A DNA stretch of 15,264 bases from assembly GCA_964447275.1 (NCBI GenBank), contig CAYURI010000014.1, positions 1 to 15,264 on the forward strand, read 5' to 3'. Source of the stretch: DAOSVX01 sp964447275 (GTDB lineage: Bacteria; Bacillota_I; Bacilli_A; RF39; UBA660). This document shows positions 7,437 to 13,872 of this stretch, piece after piece; position 1 is the stretch's first letter, and each line of letters begins with the position of its first letter. A program made the position numbers and the translations under genes. The notes beneath the pieces are model-generated. The model was not told the DNA's origin. It saw only the letters and a program-made list of their open reading frames with translations, and did no database searches.

Positions 7437-7595
7437 ATGCAATTAAATAATCAAGAACTAATTATGATAAGTGGTGGGTTAAGTTTAAGTGGAACACTTA
7501 TTAACTCAATTTCTAGAGGGATAAATTCTTTATTGGAAGTTGGAAGAAGTCTAGGAACAGCCATTAGAAGAATAATAAGCAAAAATTTATGTTAG
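7437..7595 (+). CDS. Double-glycine leader peptide 2, putative class II bacteriocin
   Basis: A 52-residue peptide preceded by a perfect AGGAGG (7426-7431). The leader MQLNNQELIMISGG (1-14) ends in the double glycine and has the same NxQEL core as peptide 1. The predicted mature peptide (38 residues) begins LSLSGTLINS, is amphipathic and cationic, and ends VGRSLGTAIRRIISKNLC, with its single Cys as the last residue. A cationic, helical, C-terminal-Cys peptide paired with the more hydrophobic peptide 1 fits a two-component pore-forming bacteriocin. That is inference, since the sequence shows only the leaders, the pairing and the exporter. Its final 7 bases overlap the start of peptide 3. Confidence 0.85.
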   Translation: MQLNNQELIMISGGLSLSGTLINSISRGINSLLEVGRSLGTAIRRIISKNLC

Positions 7596-7756
7596 CAAAA
7601 ATTAAAAATAAAAAAGCAATAATTATTATATCTTTAATTATTGCATCACCTTTAATAATTTATTTATTAGCTATATCTTCTACTTTTATTTTAAATTTAG
7701 GTAGATATTTAGGGACAATTATTAGAGCTATTTACGAACTTGGTTTTTGTATATAA
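7589..7756 (+). CDS. Small membrane peptide sharing the peptide-2 C-terminal motif, candidate immunity or accessory peptide
   Basis: A 55-residue peptide whose ATG overlaps the peptide 2 stop region (7589-7595). No strong Shine-Dalgarno is visible, so translational coupling is likely. It has no double-glycine leader. Instead it starts with a basic stretch (MLAKIKNKK) followed by a hydrophobic segment of about 24 residues (10-34), either a membrane anchor or a Sec signal. The C-terminal part (LGRYLGTIIRAIYELGFCI) aligns with the peptide 2 C-terminus: I count 10 identities in 21 positions, including GR, LGT, IR and the Cys. A bacteriocin-mimicking immunity peptide is the favoured reading; an unprocessed third bacteriocin component is the alternative. 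A terminator begins at its stop codon, which supports a real gene end there. Confidence 0.7.
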   Translation: MLAKIKNKKAIIIISLIIASPLIIYLLAISSTFILNLGRYLGTIIRAIYELGFCI

Positions 7757-7780
7757 AAAGAGTTTAGCGCTCTTTTTATT
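7755..7780 (+). terminator. Terminator of the peptide/exporter operon
   Basis: AAAAAGAG (7755-7762) pairs with CTCTTTTT (7770-7777) around a 7-base loop, followed by a T-rich stretch. It starts inside the stop codon of peptide 3 and closes the exporter-peptide transcript. Confidence 0.75.
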
Positions 7781-7808
7781 TTGCTTTAAAAAAAGGTTAA
7801 AATATAAT
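7781..7808 (+). promoter_or_regulatory. Promoter of the prepilin-like gene
   Basis: TTGCTT (7781-7786), 16-base spacer, TATAAT (7803-7808). A second TATAAT overlaps at 7808-7813 but is too far from the -35. GGGAG lies near 7830, upstream of the ATG at 7843. Confidence 0.65.
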
Positions 7809-7842
7809 ATAATAGAATTGATAATAAAAGGGAGTATTTTTA

Positions 7843-9003
7843 ATGAAAAGAAATGGTTTTATATCAATGTCTTTAATTTATGCTTTTTTCATTTTATTTA
7901 TTGCTATTATGGTAGCAATATTAGTTAATTATGCTCATTCTCGTGTAGTTTTAAGAAAATTAAATAAACAAATAGTTACAGAATTAGAATCTGGCGAAGT
8001 TGCTAATTTAGTTTCTTTGATTGTATGTGATGCCACATCGGAGTATTCTAACTCTAAAGATTTAACTTATTTGGTACTTGCCGATTCTAATGTCACAAAA
8101 AATTGTGGCGCTGCTACACTATCTAAAGCAGCAGTACAAACTGTAAGTGATGCTAATACTCAAGTTGCTGAAAATGGCCTTTATACAACTTTAGATAATG
8201 ATGGCTTATCTTTTTATTACCGTGGTAATGTAACAAGAAATTATGTTTCGTTTGCGGGTTTTATTTGGCGCATTGTAAGAATAAATGGCGATGGAACGAT
8301 AAGACTTGTTTTAAATGGCTTAACAAGCTCTACTAAGGTAAATACCACAACAGTTTGCAGTAGCGGTTGTGCTGGATCTAATAGTAAATATAGTACTTTA
8401 TACGTTACTTCTAATCCTCCTAATGAAACCCAAAAAGCAATTGCTAAAGGTCATGTTGATTATGTTGATAGTGATATTGAAACTAGTTTAAATAGCTTTT
8501 ATGATACTTATTTAGCTAGTCTTAGTGCTTATATAACAAGCAGTGAATTTTGTAATGATAAACTTTGGAGTAGTCAAAGTGGTTCATCCTGGTATTATTC
8601 GCCATATTCTAAAATAGCTTCTAATAGTACGGCGTCTTTAACTTGTTCTAGTGAGGGAGTATTAATAAAAGATTATTATAATGATGCTTATAAGTTAACT
8701 AAACCAATTGGTTTGCTTTCTGGTGATGAGGTAATATTTGCTGGTGGTAAGTGGAATACAGCTAATACTAGTTACTATCTTTATAATAATAGTTTTATTA
8801 CTACTTATTGGTGGACAATGTCACCAAGTATGTGGTATGAAGATGGAACTTCTTATGCAATGTACGTTGATTCAACGGGATACTTATATAATTATGCTGT
8901 TAACTATTCTTTTGGAGTAAGACCAGTTATAAATTTAGTGTCCGGCGTAACAGCAACAGGGATTGGGACATCAACAGATCCTTATGTTATAGAAGTTAGT
9001 TAG
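7843..9003 (+). CDS. Surface protein with prepilin-like N-terminus and DUF6273-like C-terminal domain
   Basis: A 386-residue exported protein of unknown role. The N-terminus MKRNGFISMSLIYAFF continues into a hydrophobic helix to about residue 29, which resembles a type IV prepilin signal (basic residues, G5-F6, long hydrophobic helix). The Glu expected at +5 of the mature pilin is Ser here. The rest is rich in Ser, Thr, Asn and Tyr with six Cys (62, 88, 172, 176, 237, 268), enough for three disulfides. Blocks such as FAGFIWRIVRINGDGTIRL (138-156), WWTMSP (323-328) and FGVRPVINL (357-365) match what I recall of the DUF6273 domain in surface proteins of uncultured Firmicutes. It has its own promoter and is probably not part of the bacteriocin operon. 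A pseudopilin-anchored adhesin is a guess. Confidence 0.6.
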   Translation: MKRNGFISMSLIYAFFILFIAIMVAILVNYAHSRVVLRKLNKQIVTELESGEVANLVSLIVCDATSEYSNSKDLTYLVLADSNVTKNCGAATLSKAAVQTVSDANTQVAENGLYTTLDNDGLSFYYRGNVTRNYVSFAGFIWRIVRINGDGTIRLVLNGLTSSTKVNTTTVCSSGCAGSNSKYSTLYVTSNPPNETQKAIAKGHVDYVDSDIETSLNSFYDTYLASLSAYITSSEFCNDKLWSSQSGSSWYYSPYSKIASNSTASLTCSSEGVLIKDYYNDAYKLTKPIGLLSGDEVIFAGGKWNTANTSYYLYNNSFITTYWWTMSPSMWYEDGTSYAMYVDSTGYLYNYAVNYSFGVRPVINLVSGVTATGIGTSTDPYVIEVS

Positions 9004-9011
9004 AATAAATG

Positions 9012-9040
9012 TTGAAAAAAGATTATAACAGTGTTATAAT
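9012..9040 (+). promoter_or_regulatory. rpsU promoter embedded in an inverted repeat
   Basis: TTGAAA (9012-9017), exactly 17 bases, TATAAT (9035-9040) is a near-consensus sigma-A promoter. The -10 is also the right arm of a perfect inverted repeat ATTATAAC (9022-9029)/GTTATAAT (9033-9040) followed by a T-run, so the same bases could act as a weak terminator for the preceding gene. Confidence 0.75.
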
Positions 9041-9068
9041 TTTTTTGTCTTTGAAGGGAGGGAAATAA

Positions 9069-9260
9069 ATGGCAAAAGTCGAAGTAAGAAATGGAAATAT
9101 TGATGGCGCTTTAAAAAGATTTAAAGTTCAAGTTGCAAAAGATGGCATCCCTTCTGAAATAAAAAAAAGAAAACACTATGAAAAACCAGGCGTTAAAAAA
9201 CGTAATGAAAAAAAAGAAAATATCAAGAATGCTAAAAAACATAGTAAGAGTAGATATTAA
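9069..9260 (+). CDS. rpsU: 30S ribosomal protein S21
   Basis: S21 (63 residues) binds the 30S platform near the anti-Shine-Dalgarno end of 16S rRNA. The family pattern is visible: VEVRNGNIDGALKRFK at the N-terminus, a KDGIPSEIKKRKHYEKP block and a very basic C-terminal tail. AGGGAGGG at 9055-9062 gives a strong ribosome-binding site 6 bases before the ATG. A near-consensus promoter precedes it and a strong terminator follows, so it appears to be a single-gene transcript. Its position upstream of ybeY-era fits the usual Bacilli neighbourhood, although genes commonly between them (yqeY, phoH) are missing. Confidence 0.96.
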   Translation: MAKVEVRNGNIDGALKRFKVQVAKDGIPSEIKKRKHYEKPGVKKRNEKKENIKNAKKHSKSRY

Positions 9261-9283
9261 GACTTATAATTAAGTCTTTTTTT
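9259..9283 (+). terminator. rpsU terminator
   Basis: AAGACTTA (9259-9266) and TAAGTCTT (9271-9278) form a perfect 8-bp stem with a TAAT loop, followed by a T-run to 9283. Confidence 0.9.
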
Positions 9284-9296
9284 GTTACAAAAAAGC

Positions 9297-9325
9297 TTTA
9301 AAAAAAGTTAAAACAATAGTACAAT
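9297..9325 (+). promoter_or_regulatory. Promoter of the vanZ-ybeY-era-recO operon
   Basis: TTTAAA (9297-9302), 17-base spacer, TACAAT (9320-9325). The leader runs to AAAAGGAG near 9344-9351 and the ATG at 9363. Confidence 0.65.
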
Positions 9326-9362
9326 GTAATCAAGAAAGAATATAAAAGGAGACCAGGTTAAT

Positions 9363-9980
9363 ATGTTAGATACAACATTATTTGCAGTCGTAAAAAGTAT
9401 TTGGCCAACATTAAGTGTTTTTGCAATTATTTTAATTATCACAAGACTATATTATCTTAAACTAAATAATAAATCTTTTACTTTTTATAAAGAAGTTTTT
9501 GGTTTAGTTTTTATTCTTTATTTAATTATTGTTTTTAATTTGTTAAGCGAAATTGAAATATATCAAAAAGGAATTAATTTATTACCAATTGCCATGACTT
9601 TAAAAGAAGTTTTAAATGATTCTTCATATCTTAACTATATTATTTCTAATACTTTAATCTTCTTACCATTTGGCTATTTTATCTCCAGTTATATAAGTGC
9701 TAAAAAATTAGGCTCTATTTGCGTTATTACCTTAGTAACAGGTTTGGCGATTGAGTTTATTCAGTTAAATGTTATTGGGTCATTTAATATTGATAATATT
9801 ATTGAATATTTAATTGGTGGTATTATAGGTTTTCTTCTTTATATTGGTTTAACAGCAATTAAAAAACATTTGCCAGGCTTATTTCAAAATGATTTTTTAT
9901 ATAACGTTGTAGCCATTGCCATTGTGGTTTTTGTGGTATTATATTTCTTAGGAATTATTAGTTTTGGATGGTTATCATGA
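9363..9980 (+). CDS. VanZ-like family membrane protein
   Basis: A 205-residue integral membrane protein of the VanZ-like family. VanZ itself gives low-level teicoplanin resistance, but most chromosomal members have no established function. About five hydrophobic segments are visible. Family landmarks are INLLPIAMT after the second segment, SNTLIFLPFGYFIS, the acidic AIEFIQL motif, and the FNIDNIIEYLIGG motif that matches the conserved DxxD...N/G region. AAAAGGAG supports the start. The stop codon overlaps the ybeY start (ATGA, 9977-9980), so the two are translationally coupled and the gene heads an operon with ybeY, era and recO. Confidence 0.82.
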   Translation: MLDTTLFAVVKSIWPTLSVFAIILIITRLYYLKLNNKSFTFYKEVFGLVFILYLIIVFNLLSEIEIYQKGINLLPIAMTLKEVLNDSSYLNYIISNTLIFLPFGYFISSYISAKKLGSICVITLVTGLAIEFIQLNVIGSFNIDNIIEYLIGGIIGFLLYIGLTAIKKHLPGLFQNDFLYNVVAIAIVVFVVLYFLGIISFGWLS

Positions 9981-10411
9981 ATGAAATTACAATTAACAAT
10001 TTAACAAAATATCAAACTTATGATTATCTTTTAGATATTATGAATTATACTTTAAAAAAGTTAAACAAAAATAATGTTAATTTTTCTATTACTTTAGTAG
10101 GAAGAAATTATATTAGAAAAATCAATAAAACATATCGTAATATAAATAAAGTAACTGATGTAATTTCCTTTGCATTTTTAGATAATCATGATAAAGTAAA
10201 TACGAATATGTTAGGAGATATTTTTCTTTGCATACCAAGAATGAAAAAACAAGCTAAAATGTATGGCCATAGTGAAAAAAGAGAATTATCCTTTTTGGCC
10301 TTACACGGCCTTCTTCATCTTTTGGGTTATGATCATCAAAATTTAAAAGATGAAAAGAAGATGTTTTCTTTACAAGATGAAATATTAAATGAACTAGAAA
10401 TAATAAAGTAG
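9977..10411 (+). CDS. ybeY: Endoribonuclease YbeY (16S rRNA 3'-end maturation)
   Basis: YbeY is a zinc-dependent endoribonuclease involved in 16S rRNA 3'-end maturation and ribosome quality control. The 144-residue protein has the diagnostic motif HGLLHLLGYDH (110-120) with metal-binding H110, H114 and H120, and the upstream block TDVISFAFLD (60-69). I chose the ATG at 9977, which overlaps the upstream stop as ATGA, over the in-frame ATG at 9968; the earlier start adds only MVI and lies deeper in the vanZ-like gene. era follows 9 bases later, a conserved pairing of ribosome-assembly factors. Confidence 0.95.
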   Translation: MNEITINNLTKYQTYDYLLDIMNYTLKKLNKNNVNFSITLVGRNYIRKINKTYRNINKVTDVISFAFLDNHDKVNTNMLGDIFLCIPRMKKQAKMYGHSEKRELSFLALHGLLHLLGYDHQNLKDEKKMFSLQDEILNELEIIK

Positions 10412-10420
10412 GTGGGTTTT

Positions 10421-11305
10421 ATGAAAAGTGGTTTTGTTAGTTTAATAGGAAGACCAAATGCTGGTAAGAGTACATTAATTAATACTTTAATTGGTAGTAA
10501 GATTGCGATTGTGTCTTCTAAGCCGCAAACAACGAGAAATATTATTCAAGGGGTTTACAATGACGATGAAGCGCAAATAATTTTTGTTGATACCCCAGGT
10601 ATTCATAAACCAATTAATAAATTAGGGAAAATTTTAAATAAGCAGTCTTTATCGCTTATTCAAGAAGTTGATGTTATTTTACTATTAGTTGATGGTAGTG
10701 AATTTTTTGGCACCCAAGAAAAATATATTTTAGAAGTTTTAAAAAGTACTAAAGTACCAGTTATTTTAGTTATTAATAAAGTTGATTTAATTAGTAAAGA
10801 AGAATTGATAAAGAAAATTGAAGAATACAAAGACTTATATCCTTTTGCTAACATTGTCCCTATATCAGCTTTACAAGATAATAATATTCGTACTTTAATT
10901 AATGTAATCAAAACCCACCTAACTGATGAAGTAAGATACTTTGATGATGATGTTAAAACCACCAATAGTCGTAATTTTATGATTAGTGAATTTGTTCGTG
11001 AAAAAGTTTTAGATATGACCGAAAAAGAAGTGCCACATAGTGTTACATGCATGACTACTTCAATCGAAGAAAAAAAAGATATCTTTTCTATAGTTGTTGA
11101 TATTATTGTGGAAAGAGATTCTTTAAAAAAAATTATTATTGGTAAAAAAGGATCAATGCTAAAAGCTATTGGTACAGAAGCAAGGCTTGATTTAGAAAAA
11201 TATCTTGGTAAAAAAGTGTATTTAGAATTATATGTTAAGACCATTCGTAATTGGCGTGATAAAGATAAAAGATTACAAGAATTTGGTTTTAATGACTTTG
11301 AATAG
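10421..11305 (+). CDS. era: GTPase Era
   Basis: Era is an essential GTPase that binds the 3' end of 16S rRNA during 30S assembly. The 294-residue protein has G1 GRPNAGKS (10-17), the switch region PQTTRN (35-40), G3 DTPG (57-60) and G4 NKVD (119-122), then a C-terminal KH domain with the IIIGKKGSMLKAIG loop and the typical VYLELYVK end. The ATG at 10421 is preferred over the in-frame GTG at 10412, because AGGTGGG (10410-10416) makes an ideal ribosome-binding site for 10421 and the GTG falls inside it. It is encoded between ybeY and recO with 9-base gaps. Confidence 0.98.
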   Translation: MKSGFVSLIGRPNAGKSTLINTLIGSKIAIVSSKPQTTRNIIQGVYNDDEAQIIFVDTPGIHKPINKLGKILNKQSLSLIQEVDVILLLVDGSEFFGTQEKYILEVLKSTKVPVILVINKVDLISKEELIKKIEEYKDLYPFANIVPISALQDNNIRTLINVIKTHLTDEVRYFDDDVKTTNSRNFMISEFVREKVLDMTEKEVPHSVTCMTTSIEEKKDIFSIVVDIIVERDSLKKIIIGKKGSMLKAIGTEARLDLEKYLGKKVYLELYVKTIRNWRDKDKRLQEFGFNDFE

Positions 11306-11314
11306 GGAAATATT

Positions 11315-12043
11315 ATGATTGAAACAATCGAAGGCATTGTTATAAGTGAAGTTGCTTATGGGGAAACTAGTAAAATAATAAATATCTTTTCTAGAGATTT
11401 TGGTATTGTTGGTGTTATATGTAAAGGCGCCAAAAGTATGAAAAGTAGGCTTAGAGCTGTAACAACTAGATTTTCTTATGGGAACTTTAATCTTTATTAT
11501 AAAAAAGATAAACTATCTACTTTGATATCAGTTGATCCAATTAACAATCTTACCAATATTAAACAAGATATTGTTTTAATGGGTTATCTAAATTATTTAA
11601 CAGAACTAGCTACTCAAGTACATAAACAGAATAATGATAAAGAGATATATAATTTATATATCAAGACCATTTTAAAAATCGAAAATGGTTTAAATCCATC
11701 AGTAATGACTAATATTTTAGAATTAAAATTATTAGACTATTTAGGTATTAATTTAGAACTAAATAAATGTATAAAATGCGGTAATAAAGATAATATTATA
11801 ACAATTGATCCATTACAAGGTGGTTATATATGTGCTAAATGTCACCAAGATGAAGAAGTATTAGATTGTAAAATAATCAAGATGATTAGAATGTATTATT
11901 ATGTTGAGATAGATTCGATATCTAAAATTGATATTAAATATGATATTTCTCATAAAATAAATTCATTTTTAAATAACTATTATGATAACTATACGGGTTT
12001 ATATTTAAATAGTAAGAAGTTTTTAGATAGTTTAAGAAAATAA
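11315..12043 (+). CDS. recO: DNA repair protein RecO
   Basis: RecO helps RecR load RecA onto SSB-coated single-stranded DNA in recombinational repair. The 242-residue protein starts with the typical OB-fold pattern (EGIVISEVAYGETSKIINIFSRDFG, in which the YGE and G30 positions are conserved) and GVICKGAK. It carries a four-Cys zinc site: C152, C155 (CIKC) and C173, C176 (CAKC), with the intervening LDYLGINLELNKC region as in Bacilli. It lies 9 bases after era, the last gene of the operon. No clear terminator was seen between it and the next promoter at 12045. Confidence 0.94.
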   Translation: MIETIEGIVISEVAYGETSKIINIFSRDFGIVGVICKGAKSMKSRLRAVTTRFSYGNFNLYYKKDKLSTLISVDPINNLTNIKQDIVLMGYLNYLTELATQVHKQNNDKEIYNLYIKTILKIENGLNPSVMTNILELKLLDYLGINLELNKCIKCGNKDNIITIDPLQGGYICAKCHQDEEVLDCKIIKMIRMYYYVEIDSISKIDIKYDISHKINSFLNNYYDNYTGLYLNSKKFLDSLRK

Positions 12044-12044
12044 A

Positions 12045-12073
12045 TTTACAAACAAAATAAAAAGTGCTACTAT
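12045..12073 (+). promoter_or_regulatory. Promoter of the repeat-domain protein gene
   Basis: TTTACA (12045-12050), 17-base spacer, TACTAT (12068-12073) with an extended TGC (12065-12067). It starts right after the recO stop, so the downstream module is transcribed independently of the era operon. Confidence 0.75.
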
Positions 12074-12096
12074 TAAACCAAAGAAGGAGAGCGTTT

Positions 12097-13500
12097 ATGA
12101 ATAAAAGAACAATAGCAAAAATAGTTTTGGGAATAGGTTTTACTATGGAGTCTTTAAGAATACTTATTTCAGGAGGAATAACAATTGCTCAAGGTTTACC
12201 AGAAATAATACCAGCTACTAGTTCTTTTGAAGCAGATGAAGCTAAAAAAGAAAAAGGAACAATACTATATGTTTATGGATATTATGGGCCTGGTCATTCA
12301 GAAAAAGAACTAGAAGAACTTTCAAAATTAGGACTAAATCATTGGATGGGGTTAAGTGGTGTAGAAGATGCTAATAGTGATCAAAATTTTGCTACGGTAT
12401 TAACCGGTTTATCTAAAATCTCTGTAAGTGATCAACAAAAATATGGGTTAACAGAGCTTAGTTCTCTTGAAGTACCTATGTTTTGGCAAAGAGAAAAGCT
12501 TGTAGATGAATCAACAATAACTTATGTTACAACGAGCCCAGATCAGCTAGATGTAACGCCTATATCTAATGCTGAAACAAAGATTTATTTAATAATCAAT
12601 GATTCAGAAACTGAGGCAAGACTTGCATCTGTAGATGAAGCAAATAATGTTAAAAGTGGCGGGATGCCGGGGTGGCATTTTGGTGGTTTATATACCAGAA
12701 GCAAGGCTATGCTTTATGGAGACAAAATAAGGAATGCTACTTGGGAAGAAGAAAAAAAGAACAAGTCATGCGAATTAACGGATAAATATATAGCTGAAAT
12801 ACGTCAAATATCAGCACTTTACAATGCTAGAGCAAGTATAGAGTTAAATCAAGGGACAAAAATGTATGCATATGGAAGGGAAACTCTTGGTGAAATGGCC
12901 GGAAGTGACTATTCTCGAGTTCCAGAGGGAACAATGCTATGGTCTGCTTGGGCTAGTATTGATTCAGGAAATCCAAGTGCTGGCAAGAGCCAAACTTTAT
13001 TTTTATCTTTTACTCCACTTTCGGAAGAAGAACAAAAAGCAAACGGCTTAGTATTTTTATCAGACAAATATGTGGCAGGATTTTTTATAGAAGGTAAAAC
13101 CGCAAATGAAGGTGGTCCTTACTATTATTTTAGTCCAAGTCCAAATGGTTCAAGCGGTAAAGAAAAGCCTTTTAGTCCTTTGGTTATATCATCTGACTCT
13201 AGACAAGGTGCTAATGATGGCGGTCCTACCAGAGGGGATAGAGTAGATTTGTATTTGGTAAAAGAAAATGAAACGGGGGAAATTATTGTTTGCTCTTTTT
13301 CAGAAGCTTTATACATGATTATGGGACAATATAATTCTAAAACCTATACGTTTTTAGATGTTTGTAATGAACAAGCAATGGCTAAGTATGGTATTGGGTG
13401 TTCTAGATCTACTGCCATTACTGGTTATGGCGATACAGATGGTTATTATGATGTGCTTACTGCAGCTGTTGCTGCTCAAGCTCAAGTGCCAGGTCGCTAG
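12097..13500 (+). CDS. Unrecognised protein with two copies of a repeat domain
   Basis: A 467-residue protein I do not recognise. The ATG at 12097 is chosen because GAAGGAGA (about 12083-12090) precedes it; an in-frame ATG at 12064 lies upstream of that site and inside the promoter. Residues 1-40 are moderately hydrophobic after a basic start and could be a weak signal or membrane-associated helix. Two diverged copies of one domain follow: about 54-168 (YVYG..., GLNHWMG, KYGLTELSS, ITYVTTSP, KIYLIIN) and about 253-391 (MYAYGRET, PEGTMLW, EEQKANGLVFLS, YYYFSPSP, LYLVKEN). A linker with GGMPGWHFGG joins them, and the C-terminal 70 residues also resemble the protein at 13873. GC looks slightly higher than in its housekeeping neighbours. 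Function is unknown; surface or phage-like roles cannot be judged from sequence. Confidence 0.8.
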   Translation: MNKRTIAKIVLGIGFTMESLRILISGGITIAQGLPEIIPATSSFEADEAKKEKGTILYVYGYYGPGHSEKELEELSKLGLNHWMGLSGVEDANSDQNFATVLTGLSKISVSDQQKYGLTELSSLEVPMFWQREKLVDESTITYVTTSPDQLDVTPISNAETKIYLIINDSETEARLASVDEANNVKSGGMPGWHFGGLYTRSKAMLYGDKIRNATWEEEKKNKSCELTDKYIAEIRQISALYNARASIELNQGTKMYAYGRETLGEMAGSDYSRVPEGTMLWSAWASIDSGNPSAGKSQTLFLSFTPLSEEEQKANGLVFLSDKYVAGFFIEGKTANEGGPYYYFSPSPNGSSGKEKPFSPLVISSDSRQGANDGGPTRGDRVDLYLVKENETGEIIVCSFSEALYMIMGQYNSKTYTFLDVCNEQAMAKYGIGCSRSTAITGYGDTDGYYDVLTAAVAAQAQVPGR

Positions 13501-13521
13501 TAGAGATTAAGGAGAATAAAA

Positions 13522-13776
13522 ATGGAGAAAATTAAAGTAAACAAAAATGGGCAAGAAGTGGAAATGGAATTAATGCTTAAGTTTGAAACAGAAGAAGATA
13601 ATAGAAAATATATGGTTTATACAGATAAGACAAAAGATGAATCTGGTAAAGTAAACTTGTATGCTTATTATTATGAAACAGATGAAAATGATTTAAAACC
13701 GGTTTCAAATGAAGATATGGCAATTGTTGAAGAAGCTTTGAAAGAAGCAAAAGAAAATTACTCAGTTAATGAGTAA
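13522..13776 (+). CDS. DUF1292-family small acidic protein
   Basis: An 84-residue acidic cytoplasmic protein matching the DUF1292 (YrzB-like) pattern: a FETEEDNRKYMVYTD core, then VNLYAYYYE and a C-terminal VSNEDMAIVEEALKE helix. DUF1292 proteins are widespread in Firmicutes, usually near housekeeping genes, with no established biochemical function. AAGGAG at 13509-13514 precedes the ATG by 7 bases. The gene follows the large repeat-domain gene by 21 bases without an intervening terminator, so the two are probably co-transcribed. A strong terminator overlaps its final codons. Confidence 0.8.
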   Translation: MEKIKVNKNGQEVEMELMLKFETEEDNRKYMVYTDKTKDESGKVNLYAYYYETDENDLKPVSNEDMAIVEEALKEAKENYSVNE

Positions 13777-13782
13777 TTTTTT
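13755..13782 (+). terminator. Terminator after the DUF1292 gene, first of two near-identical copies
   Basis: AAATTACTC (13755-13763) and GAGTAATTT (13771-13779) form a 9-bp stem with loop AGTTAAT and a T-run to 13782. The stem sequence recurs at 14473-14503. Confidence 0.88.
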
Positions 13783-13815
13783 ACTGATTATTTTTTATTA
13801 AATGATAATTACAAA

Positions 13816-13844
13816 TTGCTAGATAAATTTTTATTTGCTATAAT
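13816..13844 (+). promoter_or_regulatory. Promoter of the single-domain paralogue gene
   Basis: TTGCTA (13816-13821), 17-base spacer, TATAAT (13839-13844) with an extended TGC (13836-13838). This is a strong-looking sigma-A promoter located just after the DUF1292 terminator. Confidence 0.82.
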
Positions 13845-13872
13845 TATTTTATAAAAATAGGAAGGTAAAAAC

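Noticed and set aside
7740..7928. 62-codon frame starting inside peptide 3 and running into the prepilin-like gene
   Set aside because: It crosses a terminator and a promoter, has no Shine-Dalgarno, and overlaps a well-supported gene in another frame.
10412..10420. GTG start adding three residues to Era
   Set aside because: The GTG is part of the AGGTGGG ribosome-binding site serving the ATG at 10421, and the MKSGF start fits Era better.
10660..11337. 225-codon open frame on the minus strand
   Set aside because: It lies opposite era, which has all GTPase motifs. The translation is Ser/Ile/Leu-rich with no recognisable motif, typical of an antisense shadow in AT-rich DNA.
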